Positions 5,647 through 14,570 of a stretch of DNA of 19,212 nucleotides are shown here, piece after piece. Made by a program: the position numbers and the translations under genes. Where the stretch lies: contig JAICTU010000130.1 of the NCBI GenBank assembly GCA_025936205.1, positions 1-19,212 of the forward strand. The letters are read 5' to 3'. The notes below the pieces were generated by a model. It did not search any database and was not told the DNA's origin. It worked only from the letters and a program-made list of their open reading frames with translations. Source of the stretch: Polyangiaceae bacterium (GTDB lineage: Bacteria > Myxococcota > Polyangia > Polyangiales > Polyangiaceae). How positions within the stretch are numbered: position 1 is the stretch's first letter; every line of letters begins with the position of its first letter.

Positions 5647-8625
5647 GTGAGCGACAAGTCCCTCGTCATCGTCGAGTCACCGGCCAAAGCAAAGACCATC
5701 GCGGCCTTTCTGGGTCCGGACTTCATCGTGGAGTCCTCCATTGGCCACATTCGCGACTTGCCGCGTCGCGCCAGTGACGTTCCACCCAAGTACAAAAAAG
5801 AGGCCTGGGCCCGGCTCGGGGTCGATGTCGATGCGGATTTCAAGCCGCTCTACATCATCGACGCCGACAAGCGCGACCACATCAAGAAGCTGAAGTCGCT
5901 GCTCTCGGAGGCCGACCGGCTCTATCTCGCAACCGACGAGGATCGCGAAGGAGAGTCGATCGCCTGGCACTTGCTCGAGGTGTTGCAGCCGAAAGTGCCC
6001 GTGCTGCGCATGGCCTTTCACGAGATCACGAAGAAGGCCATCCAGGCCGCGATCCAGAGTCCGCGCGACATCGACCAGCGCCTGGTCAACGCGCAGGAAG
6101 CACGGCGCATCCTGGACCGCCTGTACGGCTACGAAGTCTCGCCGGTGCTGTGGAAGAAGGTCATGCCGAAGCTCTCGGCGGGCCGTGTCCAGAGCGTGTC
6201 GACGCGCATGGTGGTCGAGCGCGAGATCGCGCGCATGCGCTTCGTGCTGGCCAAGTACTGGGACGTCGACGGCACCTTCGCCACCGCAGACGGCAGCCAG
6301 TTCCAGGCCTCGCTGGTCGGGATCGACGGGCGCAAGATCGCGACCGGCAAGGACTTTGACGAAGACGGCAAGCTGACCCGCCAGGATGCGTTCGTGCTCG
6401 GCGAGCAGCAGGCCAAGGCCTTCGCCGAGGCGCTGCCCGCGTCGGCCTTCCAGGTCGCGTCCGTCGAGCAGAAGCCCAACCGGCGCAGCCCGCCGCCGCC
6501 GTTCATGACCTCCACGCTGCAGCAGGAGGCCAGCCGCAAGCTGCGCTTCTCCTCGGCGCGCACCATGCGCGCGGCGCAGGATCTGTATGAAGCGGGGCAC
6601 ATCACGTACATGCGTACGGACAGCACGACGCTGTCGGACACCGCGCTGACCGCCGCGCGCAACCTGATCCAGGAGCTGTACGGCAAGGAATACCTGCCGC
6701 CGCAGCCGCGAGCCTACGCCAACAAGGTCAAGAACGCGCAGGAAGCGCACGAAGCGATCCGCCCTGCGGGGGACGCTTTCCGGCATCCCTCGGACGTGGC
6801 GAAAGAGGTGGGCGGCGATCAGGCCAAGCTCTACGAGCTGATCTGGAAGCGCACCGTCGCTTGCCAGATGGAAGACTCGCGTGGCCAGAGCGTGAAGCTC
6901 TCGATCAAGACCAGCGCCAACGGACAGGAGCTGGAGTTCGCGGTCACCGGCAACACCATCACCTTCCCCGGCTTCTTGCGCGCCTACGTGGAAGGCAGCG
7001 ACGATCCCTCGCAGGAGCTCGAGCAACGCGAGCGTCCGCTTCCGCCCGTGACCGAGGGCCAGAAGCTCACGGGCAGCGACTTCGAACCCAAGCCGCACGA
7101 GACGCAGCCGCCCGCGCGCTACACCGAAGCCTCGCTGGTCAAGCGCCTGGAAGAGCTGGGGGTCGGCCGCCCCTCGACCTACGCGTCCATCCTGTCGACG
7201 ATCAAAGATCGTGGCTACGTCTGGACCAAGGGCTCAGCGCTGGTGCCCTCGTTCAAGGCCTTCGCCGTCGTCCAGCTGCTGGAGAAGCATTTCTCCGACC
7301 TGGTCGATTACGCCTTCACCGCGCGCATGGAGGACGAGCTGGACGCGATCGCCGAGGGGCGAGAAGACGCGGTACCCTGGCTCAAGCGCTTCTACTTCGG
7401 TGACGAGGCGGCGCCCGCCAAGAACAAGAAGCCGGCGCCGACTTCTTCCGGCGGCAATTCCTCCACGGGCAACCTGAGCGTTGGTTTGCGCACCCTGGTC
7501 GCGGAGCGCCTGAACGAGATCGACGCGCGCGCCATCAACTCGTTGCCGCTCGGCAAGGATGAGCAGGACCGCGACATCATCATCCGCGTGGGGCGCTACG
7601 GTCCTTATCTACAGCGCCAGGACGACACGGCGTCGCTGCCGGAAGATCTGCCGCCGGACGAGGTCACGCTGGAGAAGGCCATCCAGCTGCTGGAGGCGCC
7701 CAGTGGCGATCGCTTGCTCGGCACGGAGCCGGAGTCGGGCTTGCCCGTGTACGTGCGCACCGGTCGCTTCGGCGCCTATGTGCAGCTGGGTGAGGCCGGG
7801 GGCAAGGAGAAGCCGCGCACGGGCTCGCTGCTCAAGACGATGACCCCCGCGAGCATGACGCTCGAGGACGCGCTCAAGATGCTCTCGCTGCCGCGCGTGG
7901 TCGGTGAGCACCCCGAGAGCCACGAGCCGATCACGGCTCAGCTCGGCCGCTACGGCCCATACATCATTTGCGGCAAGGACAGTCGCAGCGTCGAGAAGGA
8001 AGAAGAAGTCTTCACCATCACGCTGGAGCAGGCGCTCGCGCTCCTGGCCCAACCGAAGACCCGCGGCCGCCGCAAGGCTGCCGAACCGATCAAGACGCTG
8101 GGCAAAGACGAGTTCTCCGGCGGCGAGATCACGCTGCGCGAAGGTCGCTTCGGCTACTACGTGACCGACGGCGAGACCAACGCCTCGCTCTCCAAGGGCG
8201 ATTCGATCGAGACCATCGAGAACGCGCGCGCGCAGGAGTTGCTGCACAACCGTCGCGAGCGCGGCCCGGTCACCAAGAAGAAGGCCAAGAAGAAGGCAGC
8301 CGGCAAGGCGGCAAAGGCCGAAAAGCCCTCGAAGAAGGCCAGCGCGAAAGCCGGCGAGGCGAACGACGAGGCCGACGAGCTCGACGAGCTCGACGCGGAC
8401 GAAACCCCAGCGCCGGCGCGCAAGTCGGCGGCTCCCAAGGGCAAGAAGGCGCCCACCAAGAAGCTCGCGAGCAAGAAGGCGCCCGCCAAGAAAGCGGCGC
8501 CGAAGAACAACTCCAGCCGCGAGCGAGCGAGCGAGCCTGCCGAAGGTGGGCGGCGTTCGGCGCCTCCCGGCAAGAAGAAGCCTGCTGCCGGCAAATCGGG
8601 CTCGCGCAGCAAGTCGCTGGACTGA
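5647..8625 (+). CDS. topA: DNA topoisomerase I
   Basis: A type IA topoisomerase of 992 residues that relaxes negative supercoils. The GTG at 5647 is chosen because SDKSLVIVESPAKAKTI is the usual TopA N-terminus; an in-frame ATG at 5482 would add 55 non-family residues and overlap the divergent gene. The TOPRIM domain is intact, with VIVESPAKAKT and TDEDREGE. The catalytic tyrosine is Y321 in ITYMRTDS. The C-terminal half carries four Topo C-terminal repeats near residues 645, 700, 761 and 827, each with a GR(Y/F)G.Y core, and no CxxC zinc fingers. The last 120 or so residues form a Lys/Ala-rich histone-H1-like tail broken by an acidic patch (about 900-915). Such basic tails occur in actinobacterial and other high-G+C TopA proteins, where they raise processivity. 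Confidence 0.96.
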   Translation: MSDKSLVIVESPAKAKTIAAFLGPDFIVESSIGHIRDLPRRASDVPPKYKKEAWARLGVDVDADFKPLYIIDADKRDHIKKLKSLLSEADRLYLATDEDREGESIAWHLLEVLQPKVPVLRMAFHEITKKAIQAAIQSPRDIDQRLVNAQEARRILDRLYGYEVSPVLWKKVMPKLSAGRVQSVSTRMVVEREIARMRFVLAKYWDVDGTFATADGSQFQASLVGIDGRKIATGKDFDEDGKLTRQDAFVLGEQQAKAFAEALPASAFQVASVEQKPNRRSPPPPFMTSTLQQEASRKLRFSSARTMRAAQDLYEAGHITYMRTDSTTLSDTALTAARNLIQELYGKEYLPPQPRAYANKVKNAQEAHEAIRPAGDAFRHPSDVAKEVGGDQAKLYELIWKRTVACQMEDSRGQSVKLSIKTSANGQELEFAVTGNTITFPGFLRAYVEGSDDPSQELEQRERPLPPVTEGQKLTGSDFEPKPHETQPPARYTEASLVKRLEELGVGRPSTYASILSTIKDRGYVWTKGSALVPSFKAFAVVQLLEKHFSDLVDYAFTARMEDELDAIAEGREDAVPWLKRFYFGDEAAPAKNKKPAPTSSGGNSSTGNLSVGLRTLVAERLNEIDARAINSLPLGKDEQDRDIIIRVGRYGPYLQRQDDTASLPEDLPPDEVTLEKAIQLLEAPSGDRLLGTEPESGLPVYVRTGRFGAYVQLGEAGGKEKPRTGSLLKTMTPASMTLEDALKMLSLPRVVGEHPESHEPITAQLGRYGPYIICGKDSRSVEKEEEVFTITLEQALALLAQPKTRGRRKAAEPIKTLGKDEFSGGEITLREGRFGYYVTDGETNASLSKGDSIETIENARAQELLHNRRERGPVTKKKAKKKAAGKAAKAEKPSKKASAKAGEANDEADELDELDADETPAPARKSAAPKGKKAPTKKLASKKAPAKKAAPKNNSSRERASEPAEGGRRSAPPGKKKPAAGKSGSRSKSLD

Positions 8626-8670
8626 ACAGGAACCGAGGGGGGGCCGGGCCTGCGCTGGGCGCCCCTGTTC
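8624..8670 (+). terminator. Inverted repeat after topA
   Basis: GAACAGG at 8624-8630, overlapping the topA stop codon, can pair with CCTGTTC at 8664-8670, enclosing a G+C-rich 33-nt interior. No T run follows. It is a possible 3'-end structure for topA, weakly supported. Confidence 0.3.
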
Positions 8671-8885
8671 GACACCTCGGGGCCCTCAGCGGCTCCCAGC
8701 GTCGCTCGAGTTGCCCGGTTTCGCACCGCTGGTGTTCTCGGCGTTGCCCTGAACGTCGGCTCGGTGGGCCTATCCTGGGGTCGGAGGGGGCCGCGCGGGC
8801 CGAGCCCTACCGATCGTCCGCAGTCGTTGCCCGAGGGTCCGGAGTGGCCGGGCCGCTACTGAAACGCCGCGCGCTGGCTGGCAAC

Positions 8886-10838
<1,953 letters not shown>

Positions 10839-10851
10839 TCCTCGAGCGCGA

Positions 10852-10865
10852 CGCGAGATCCCGCG
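10852..10865. promoter_or_regulatory. Candidate activator-binding site, box 1
   Basis: CGCGAGATCCCGCG is one base away from a perfect 14-bp palindrome and from box 2. It starts 14 bp after the activator stop codon and lies about 132-145 bp upstream of the predicted sigma54 start site, within the usual range for enhancer-like sites. Confidence 0.5.
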
Positions 10866-10880
10866 ACGCAGGGCGCGAGG

Positions 10881-10894
10881 CGCGAGATCTCGCG
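10881..10894. promoter_or_regulatory. Candidate activator-binding site, box 2
   Basis: CGCGAGATCTCGCG is a perfect 14-bp palindrome, 29 bp centre to centre from box 1. Half-sites CGCGAG also occur at 10874 and 10900. Paired dyads upstream of a sigma54 promoter are the normal arrangement for binding two activator dimers that seed the active hexamer. Confidence 0.55.
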
Positions 10895-10970
10895 CTGCCC
10901 GCGAGCTCCGGTAGCGCGGCGAGCGCAGGATCCTCGCGCATTTCGCCCGGTGGGGGGGGCTGCTCGAGCC

Positions 10971-10986
10971 TGGCACGCGGCGTGCG
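10971..10986 (+). promoter_or_regulatory. Sigma54 (-24/-12) promoter
   Basis: TGGCACGCGGCGTGCG aligns to the sigma54 consensus TGGCAC, one purine, four free bases, TTGC, A/T. The -24 half is perfect and the -12 half reads GTGC. The invariant GG (10972-10973) and GC (10984-10985) are correctly spaced. The predicted start is about 10997, giving a leader of about 59 nt before the ATG at 11056. The adjacent sigma54 activator gene strengthens the call. Confidence 0.75.
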
Positions 10987-11043
10987 ATAGCGGGCACACA
11001 ACCGCCGCACGGGCCGCGCACGGAGCGCGCTCACTCTCGGCGT

Positions 11044-11049
11044 GAGGAG
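11044..11049 (+). promoter_or_regulatory. Shine-Dalgarno of the diiron gene
   Basis: GAGGAG lies 6 nt before the ATG at 11056 and fixes that start. Confidence 0.75.
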
Positions 11050-11055
11050 CTACCC

Positions 11056-12009
11056 ATGGATTCCCCGTTCAATGCCGATTCGTCGCGCTACGCTCAGGCT
11101 CTGCGCAACTCCAAGCGCATCAGCTGGGACATCGATCTCGATGTCCTGCGCGGGCGCCAGTTCGATTTCGATCAGCACTTCTTGCCCGCCGGGCTCTCGG
11201 GGCTGCGCGCTCTGCCCTTCCTGGAGCGCAATGATGGGCGCCTGCTCAGCCAGATCCAGGGCAGGACCTACGCCAACGTGTTCGGCCTGGTCGAACGCTT
11301 CATCAACGCCAAGGTGCTGGAGCTGAGCCGCGAGCACTCGCTCGGCGATCAGATCGCGCTGGAGGCGCTGGTGCGCTTCAGCAGCGAGGAGCTGAAACAC
11401 CAGGAGCTGTTCCGGCGGCTGGAGCAGCTGATCGCGACCGGGATGCCGGAGGGCTATCGCTTCCTGCTGCAGCCCGACGAGGTGGCGCGAGCGGTGCTGG
11501 GCAAGTCCACCTGGTCCGTGCTGGCGCTCACCTGCCACATCGAGCTGTTCACGCAGACCCACTATCGCGAGAGCATCTCGCCGGATCCCGAGCTCTCGCC
11601 GCTGTACAAGGACGTCTTTCTCCATCACTGGAAGGAGGAAGCGCAGCACGCCATCCTGGATGAGCTGGAGTGGCTACGCGAGGATCGGCGGCTCGACCCA
11701 GCGCAGCGCGACGCCGCGGTCGATGACTTCATCGCCCTGGTGGGAGCCGTCGACGGGCTATTGCAGCTGCAGGCGCCGGCGGACGTGGAGTACTTCCTCG
11801 ACTGCTGCAGCGGCGAGTACGGCAGCGCCGAGATCGAGCAACTCGGCGCCGCGGTGCTGGGCGCGTATCGCTGGCAATACATCGTCTCCGGCGCGAAGCA
11901 CCCGCGCTTTGGCGAGCTGCTGAGCCGGCTCACTACCCCCGAGCAGGGCGAGCGCATCGGGCGCGCGCTCGTACCGTTGTTCGCGTCCACCCGATCCTTC
12001 AGCGGCTGA
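11056..12009 (+). CDS. AurF-like carboxylate-bridged diiron protein (putative oxygenase)
   Basis: A 317-residue helical protein with a complete ferritin-like diiron ligand set: E80 (GLVERF), E112 and H115 (EELKH), E163 (HIELF), E195 and H198 (EEAQH). H191 lies four residues before E195. The HxxxExxH arrangement is the one that distinguishes AurF-type arylamine N-oxygenases (AurF H223, E227, H230) from most ferritin-like proteins. AurF and CmlI oxidise aromatic amines to nitro groups; the substrate here is unknown, and other oxidations are possible. The gene is first behind the sigma54 promoter and has a strong ribosome binding site. It is followed 31 nt later by a methyltransferase with its own Shine-Dalgarno, so the two probably form one inducible operon. 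Assignment to the AurF family rests on ligand pattern and length, not on a database search. Confidence 0.75.
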   Translation: MDSPFNADSSRYAQALRNSKRISWDIDLDVLRGRQFDFDQHFLPAGLSGLRALPFLERNDGRLLSQIQGRTYANVFGLVERFINAKVLELSREHSLGDQIALEALVRFSSEELKHQELFRRLEQLIATGMPEGYRFLLQPDEVARAVLGKSTWSVLALTCHIELFTQTHYRESISPDPELSPLYKDVFLHHWKEEAQHAILDELEWLREDRRLDPAQRDAAVDDFIALVGAVDGLLQLQAPADVEYFLDCCSGEYGSAEIEQLGAAVLGAYRWQYIVSGAKHPRFGELLSRLTTPEQGERIGRALVPLFASTRSFSG

Positions 12010-12040
12010 CCTCGAGCGAAGAACAAGGAGAGATTGAGAA

Positions 12041-12838
12041 ATGGCAACCAGCTGTCCCGTGGGTTTCAATGTCGAACGGCTACGCGAGCACGTGCGCTCG
12101 ATGTACGATCGCCTGGCGCGCGATCCCGAAGGCGAGTTTCATTTTCACCGCGGCCCTGCCTATGCCGCCGAGCGCCTGCGCTACGACGCGGACGAACTGG
12201 CGCTGCTGCCGGCGAAGTGCACCGAGCGCTTCGCGGGCGTCGGCAATCCGCTGCGCATCGGGCCGATCCACCCCGGCGAGACCGTGCTGGACCACGCCTG
12301 CGGCGCCGGTCTCGATCTGCTGCTCGCCGCGCGCCGGACCGGCAGCACGGGCCGCGCGATCGGCGTGGACATGACGCCGGCCATGCGCGAGCGAGCCAGC
12401 GCGGCGGCGCGCGCTGCGGGCCTCGAGGATGTGGTCGAGATCCACTCCGGGCTGTTCGAGGACTTGCCGCTGCCGAGCGCCAGCGTCGACGTCGTGATCT
12501 CGAACGGCGTGGTCAATCTGGCGCCGGACAAGCTGCGCGTGTTCCGCGAGATCGCGCGGGTGCTGCGCCCCGGCGGGCGCTTGTACCTGGCCGATGTGGT
12601 GGTACGGCGCGAGCTGAAGCTGGAGGTTCGCTCCAATCCGGACCTGTGGGCCGCCTGCATCGGCGGCGCGCTGCCCGAGCCGGAGTTGATCGAGATCGCT
12701 GCCCTGGTCGGGCTCCAGGGCGGGTGCATCCTGGAGAGCTTCGACTGCTTCGCCGCCACCGAGGTCAGCACGCGCGTCGCCCTCGACCTGGACGTGCACG
12801 CCGTGAACTTCCTCGCGGTCAAACCGGCTGCGGCCTAG
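12041..12838 (+). CDS. ArsM-like class I SAM methyltransferase
   Basis: A 265-residue Rossmann-fold methyltransferase. Motif I is VLDHACGAGLDLLLAA, followed by GVDMTPAMRERA, the acidic region with DVVISNGVVNLAPDK, and RVLRPGGRLYLADVV. These segments closely resemble arsenite methyltransferases (ArsM). However, the ArsM cysteine in the LGCGNP-type motif is replaced: here it reads FAGVGNP. The later Cys in ACIGGALPE is kept. True arsenite methylation needs the cysteine set, so another acceptor is more likely. The N-terminal part with GEFHFHRGP.YAAERL is not typical of ArsM. AAGGAGA lies 9 nt before the ATG. It shares the sigma54-controlled transcript with the diiron protein, which suggests oxidation and methylation of the same compound (inference). 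Confidence 0.8.
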   Translation: MATSCPVGFNVERLREHVRSMYDRLARDPEGEFHFHRGPAYAAERLRYDADELALLPAKCTERFAGVGNPLRIGPIHPGETVLDHACGAGLDLLLAARRTGSTGRAIGVDMTPAMRERASAAARAAGLEDVVEIHSGLFEDLPLPSASVDVVISNGVVNLAPDKLRVFREIARVLRPGGRLYLADVVVRRELKLEVRSNPDLWAACIGGALPEPELIEIAALVGLQGGCILESFDCFAATEVSTRVALDLDVHAVNFLAVKPAAA

Positions 12839-12848
12839 ACGCGCGGCC

Positions 12849-12872
12849 GCGCGCTCTGTCGCGCTGATTTTT
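12849..12872 (+). terminator. Intrinsic terminator after the methyltransferase
   Basis: A G+C-only 5-bp stem (GCGCG, loop CTCTGT, CGCGC) is followed by TGATTTTT, with the T run at 12868-12872. It lies 10 nt after the methyltransferase stop codon and would close the sigma54-controlled operon. Confidence 0.55.
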
Positions 12873-12885
12873 CTGCCGGCGAAGC

Positions 12886-12924
12886 GCGTCTCGCGGTGCT
12901 GATGGGTGCGGCGCCGCGAGACGC
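12886..12924. repeat. Strong inverted repeat before the GMC oxidoreductase gene
   Basis: GCGTCTCGCGG (12886-12896) pairs perfectly with CCGCGAGACGC (12914-12924). Five further inner pairs, two of them G-T, leave a 7-nt loop. No T run follows. It lies about 40 nt before the GTG at 12965 and could be a leader hairpin, a bidirectional barrier, or an operator of dyad type. Confidence 0.5.
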
Positions 12925-12964
12925 CCGCGGCCGTGCGCTCCATACTGGAGGGCGGGGGTGCCGG

Positions 12965-14536
12965 GTGTTCGACGAGGACTTCATGATCGTGGGCTCGGGC
13001 TTCGGCGGCAGCGTCGCCGGCTTGCGCCTCGTCGAGAAGGGCTACCGAGTGCGGATGCTGGAGCAGGGGCGCGAGATCCCGATCCAGGAGTTGCCGCGCA
13101 GCAACTGGGAGCTGAAGCGTTGGCTCTGGCTGCCGCTGCTCGGCTTTCAGGGGCTGTTCCAGATGAGCGTGTTCCGGCACATGACCGTCGTCTCGGGCGT
13201 CGGGGTCGGAGGCGGTTCGTTGACGTACGGGGCGGCGCTGCCGACGCCGCCCGCCGCGTTCTTTCAGGCGGGCAACTGGGCTGGGCTCGCCGATTGGGCC
13301 ACGGAGCTCGCTCCGCACTACGCGGAGGCACGCCGCATGCTGGGCGTCACCAAGAGCGCGTTCGCCGGCGAGGCCGATCGCGCGCTGGCGGAGGTCGCGC
13401 GCCGCCGCGGCGAGCCGGAGCGCTTCCAGGCCAACGACGTGGGCATCTTCTTCGGTGAACCCGGCAAGCCCGTGCCCGATCCATTCTTCGGCGGCGCGGG
13501 CCCCGAGCGATCGGGCTGCCGGGGTTGTGGTGGCTGCATGCTCGGCTGCCGCTTCGGTGCCAAGAATACCCTCGACCGCAACTACCTGCACCTGGCGCGG
13601 GCTCGTGGCTTGAAGCTGGAGAGCGACACGCAGGTCACGGCGGTACGCGCGCTGCCTGGAGGCGGCTACCGGGTGGAGGCGCTGCAGGGCAGGGGTTGGT
13701 CCCGGCGCTCGCGCAGCTGGACCGCGCGCAACGTCGTGCTCGCGGCGGGCGTGCTCGGCACGGTGGACCTGCTGCTGCGCATGCGCGCCGACCCCGCCGG
13801 GCTGCCGAAGCTCTCCGAGCACGTGGGCCGCCACGTGCGCACCAACTCGGAGTCGTTCATCGGGGTCGTGACGCGCCGCCCGGAGGCCGATCTGTCGCGC
13901 GGGGTCGCGATCGGCAGCATCTATCACTGCGGCCCGAACGAACACGTGCAGCCGGTGCGATATCCGGACGGGTCCGGCTTTTTTCGCCTGATGATGTTGC
14001 CGCACGTGCCCGGCGAGGGCTCGCTGGAGCGCTTGCTGCGCTTGCTGCTCGTGCTCTTGCTGCATCCGCTGCAGGTGCTGCGCGCCTTCACCGTGCGCAA
14101 CATGGCGCGCAAGATGTCGATCCTGATGTACATGCGCACGGAGGAGGGCACCTTGCGCTTCGAGCGCGGCTGGCTGGGGCGCCTCGCCACGAAGCGTGAA
14201 GAAGGCGCTGTGCCCGTCGCCTCGTTCCCGGCCGCCACCGAGCTCGCGCGGCAGGCGAGTGAGGTGCTGGATGGCTTTCCCATGGCCATGGTGCAGGAAA
14301 CGCTGTTCAACATCCCGACCACCGCGCACGTGCTCGGCGGCGCCGTGATGGGCAGGGACAGCGGCAGCGGTGTGGTCGACGCGAGTCAGCGCGTCTTCGG
14401 CTATGAGGGGCTGTACATCATGGATGGCTCGGCGGTCTCGTCGAACCCCGGCGTCAACCCTTCCCTCACCATCACGGCCATGGCGGAGCGCGCCACGTCG
14501 CTCATCCCGCGCGCCGCGACGAGCGGCGTGACCTAA
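12965..14536 (+). CDS. GMC-family flavin oxidoreductase, cholesterol-oxidase-like, with Cys cluster
   Basis: A 523-residue FAD enzyme. The GTG at 12965 is preferred because VFDEDFMIVGSGFGGS aligns with the usual start of the family; the longer frame from 12896 begins inside a hairpin. The dinucleotide fold GSGFGGS is at 10-16. The C-terminal catalytic pair is probably H455 (TAHVLGG) and N498 (GVNPSLT). The FAD-binding end reads LYIMDGSAVSSNPG. Residues 185-195 hold C185, C188, C191 and C195 in a CX2CX2CX3C pattern followed by AKNTLDRNYL. The same CG.CM.GC type motif is, to my knowledge, present in ChoD-like GMC proteins. A hydrophobic Leu-rich stretch near 355-375 suggests membrane association. 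The likely substrate is an alcohol group of a sterol or other lipid, but it is unproven. It precedes the TonB receptor by 34 nt, probably in one operon. Confidence 0.85.
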   Translation: MFDEDFMIVGSGFGGSVAGLRLVEKGYRVRMLEQGREIPIQELPRSNWELKRWLWLPLLGFQGLFQMSVFRHMTVVSGVGVGGGSLTYGAALPTPPAAFFQAGNWAGLADWATELAPHYAEARRMLGVTKSAFAGEADRALAEVARRRGEPERFQANDVGIFFGEPGKPVPDPFFGGAGPERSGCRGCGGCMLGCRFGAKNTLDRNYLHLARARGLKLESDTQVTAVRALPGGGYRVEALQGRGWSRRSRSWTARNVVLAAGVLGTVDLLLRMRADPAGLPKLSEHVGRHVRTNSESFIGVVTRRPEADLSRGVAIGSIYHCGPNEHVQPVRYPDGSGFFRLMMLPHVPGEGSLERLLRLLLVLLLHPLQVLRAFTVRNMARKMSILMYMRTEEGTLRFERGWLGRLATKREEGAVPVASFPAATELARQASEVLDGFPMAMVQETLFNIPTTAHVLGGAVMGRDSGSGVVDASQRVFGYEGLYIMDGSAVSSNPGVNPSLTITAMAERATSLIPRAATSGVT

Positions 14537-14570
14537 CCCGGGCAGTCCTGCTAGGGTGCGCCGCTCCGTC

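Noticed and set aside
7968..8885. Upstream extension of the sigma54 activator frame into topA
   Set aside because: The extra residues overlap topA in another frame and look like out-of-frame translation. Family domains begin only after the ATG at 8886.
8757..8885. A sigma70-type promoter before the activator gene (for example TTGCCC near 8827)
   Set aside because: No -10 hexamer of acceptable quality lies at a proper distance.
11056..12009. Naming the diiron gene aurF
   Set aside because: The ligand pattern fits, but substrate and orthology cannot be judged from sequence alone, and no aureothin-type pathway is present.
12041..12838. Naming the methyltransferase arsM
   Set aside because: The cysteine of the GCGNP-type motif is absent and no ars gene is nearby, so the symbol would overstate the function.
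12841..12852. Palindrome GCGCGGCCGCGC
   Set aside because: A short G/C-only palindrome is expected by chance in DNA of this composition. The overlapping hairpin with a T run at 12849-12872 explains the site better.
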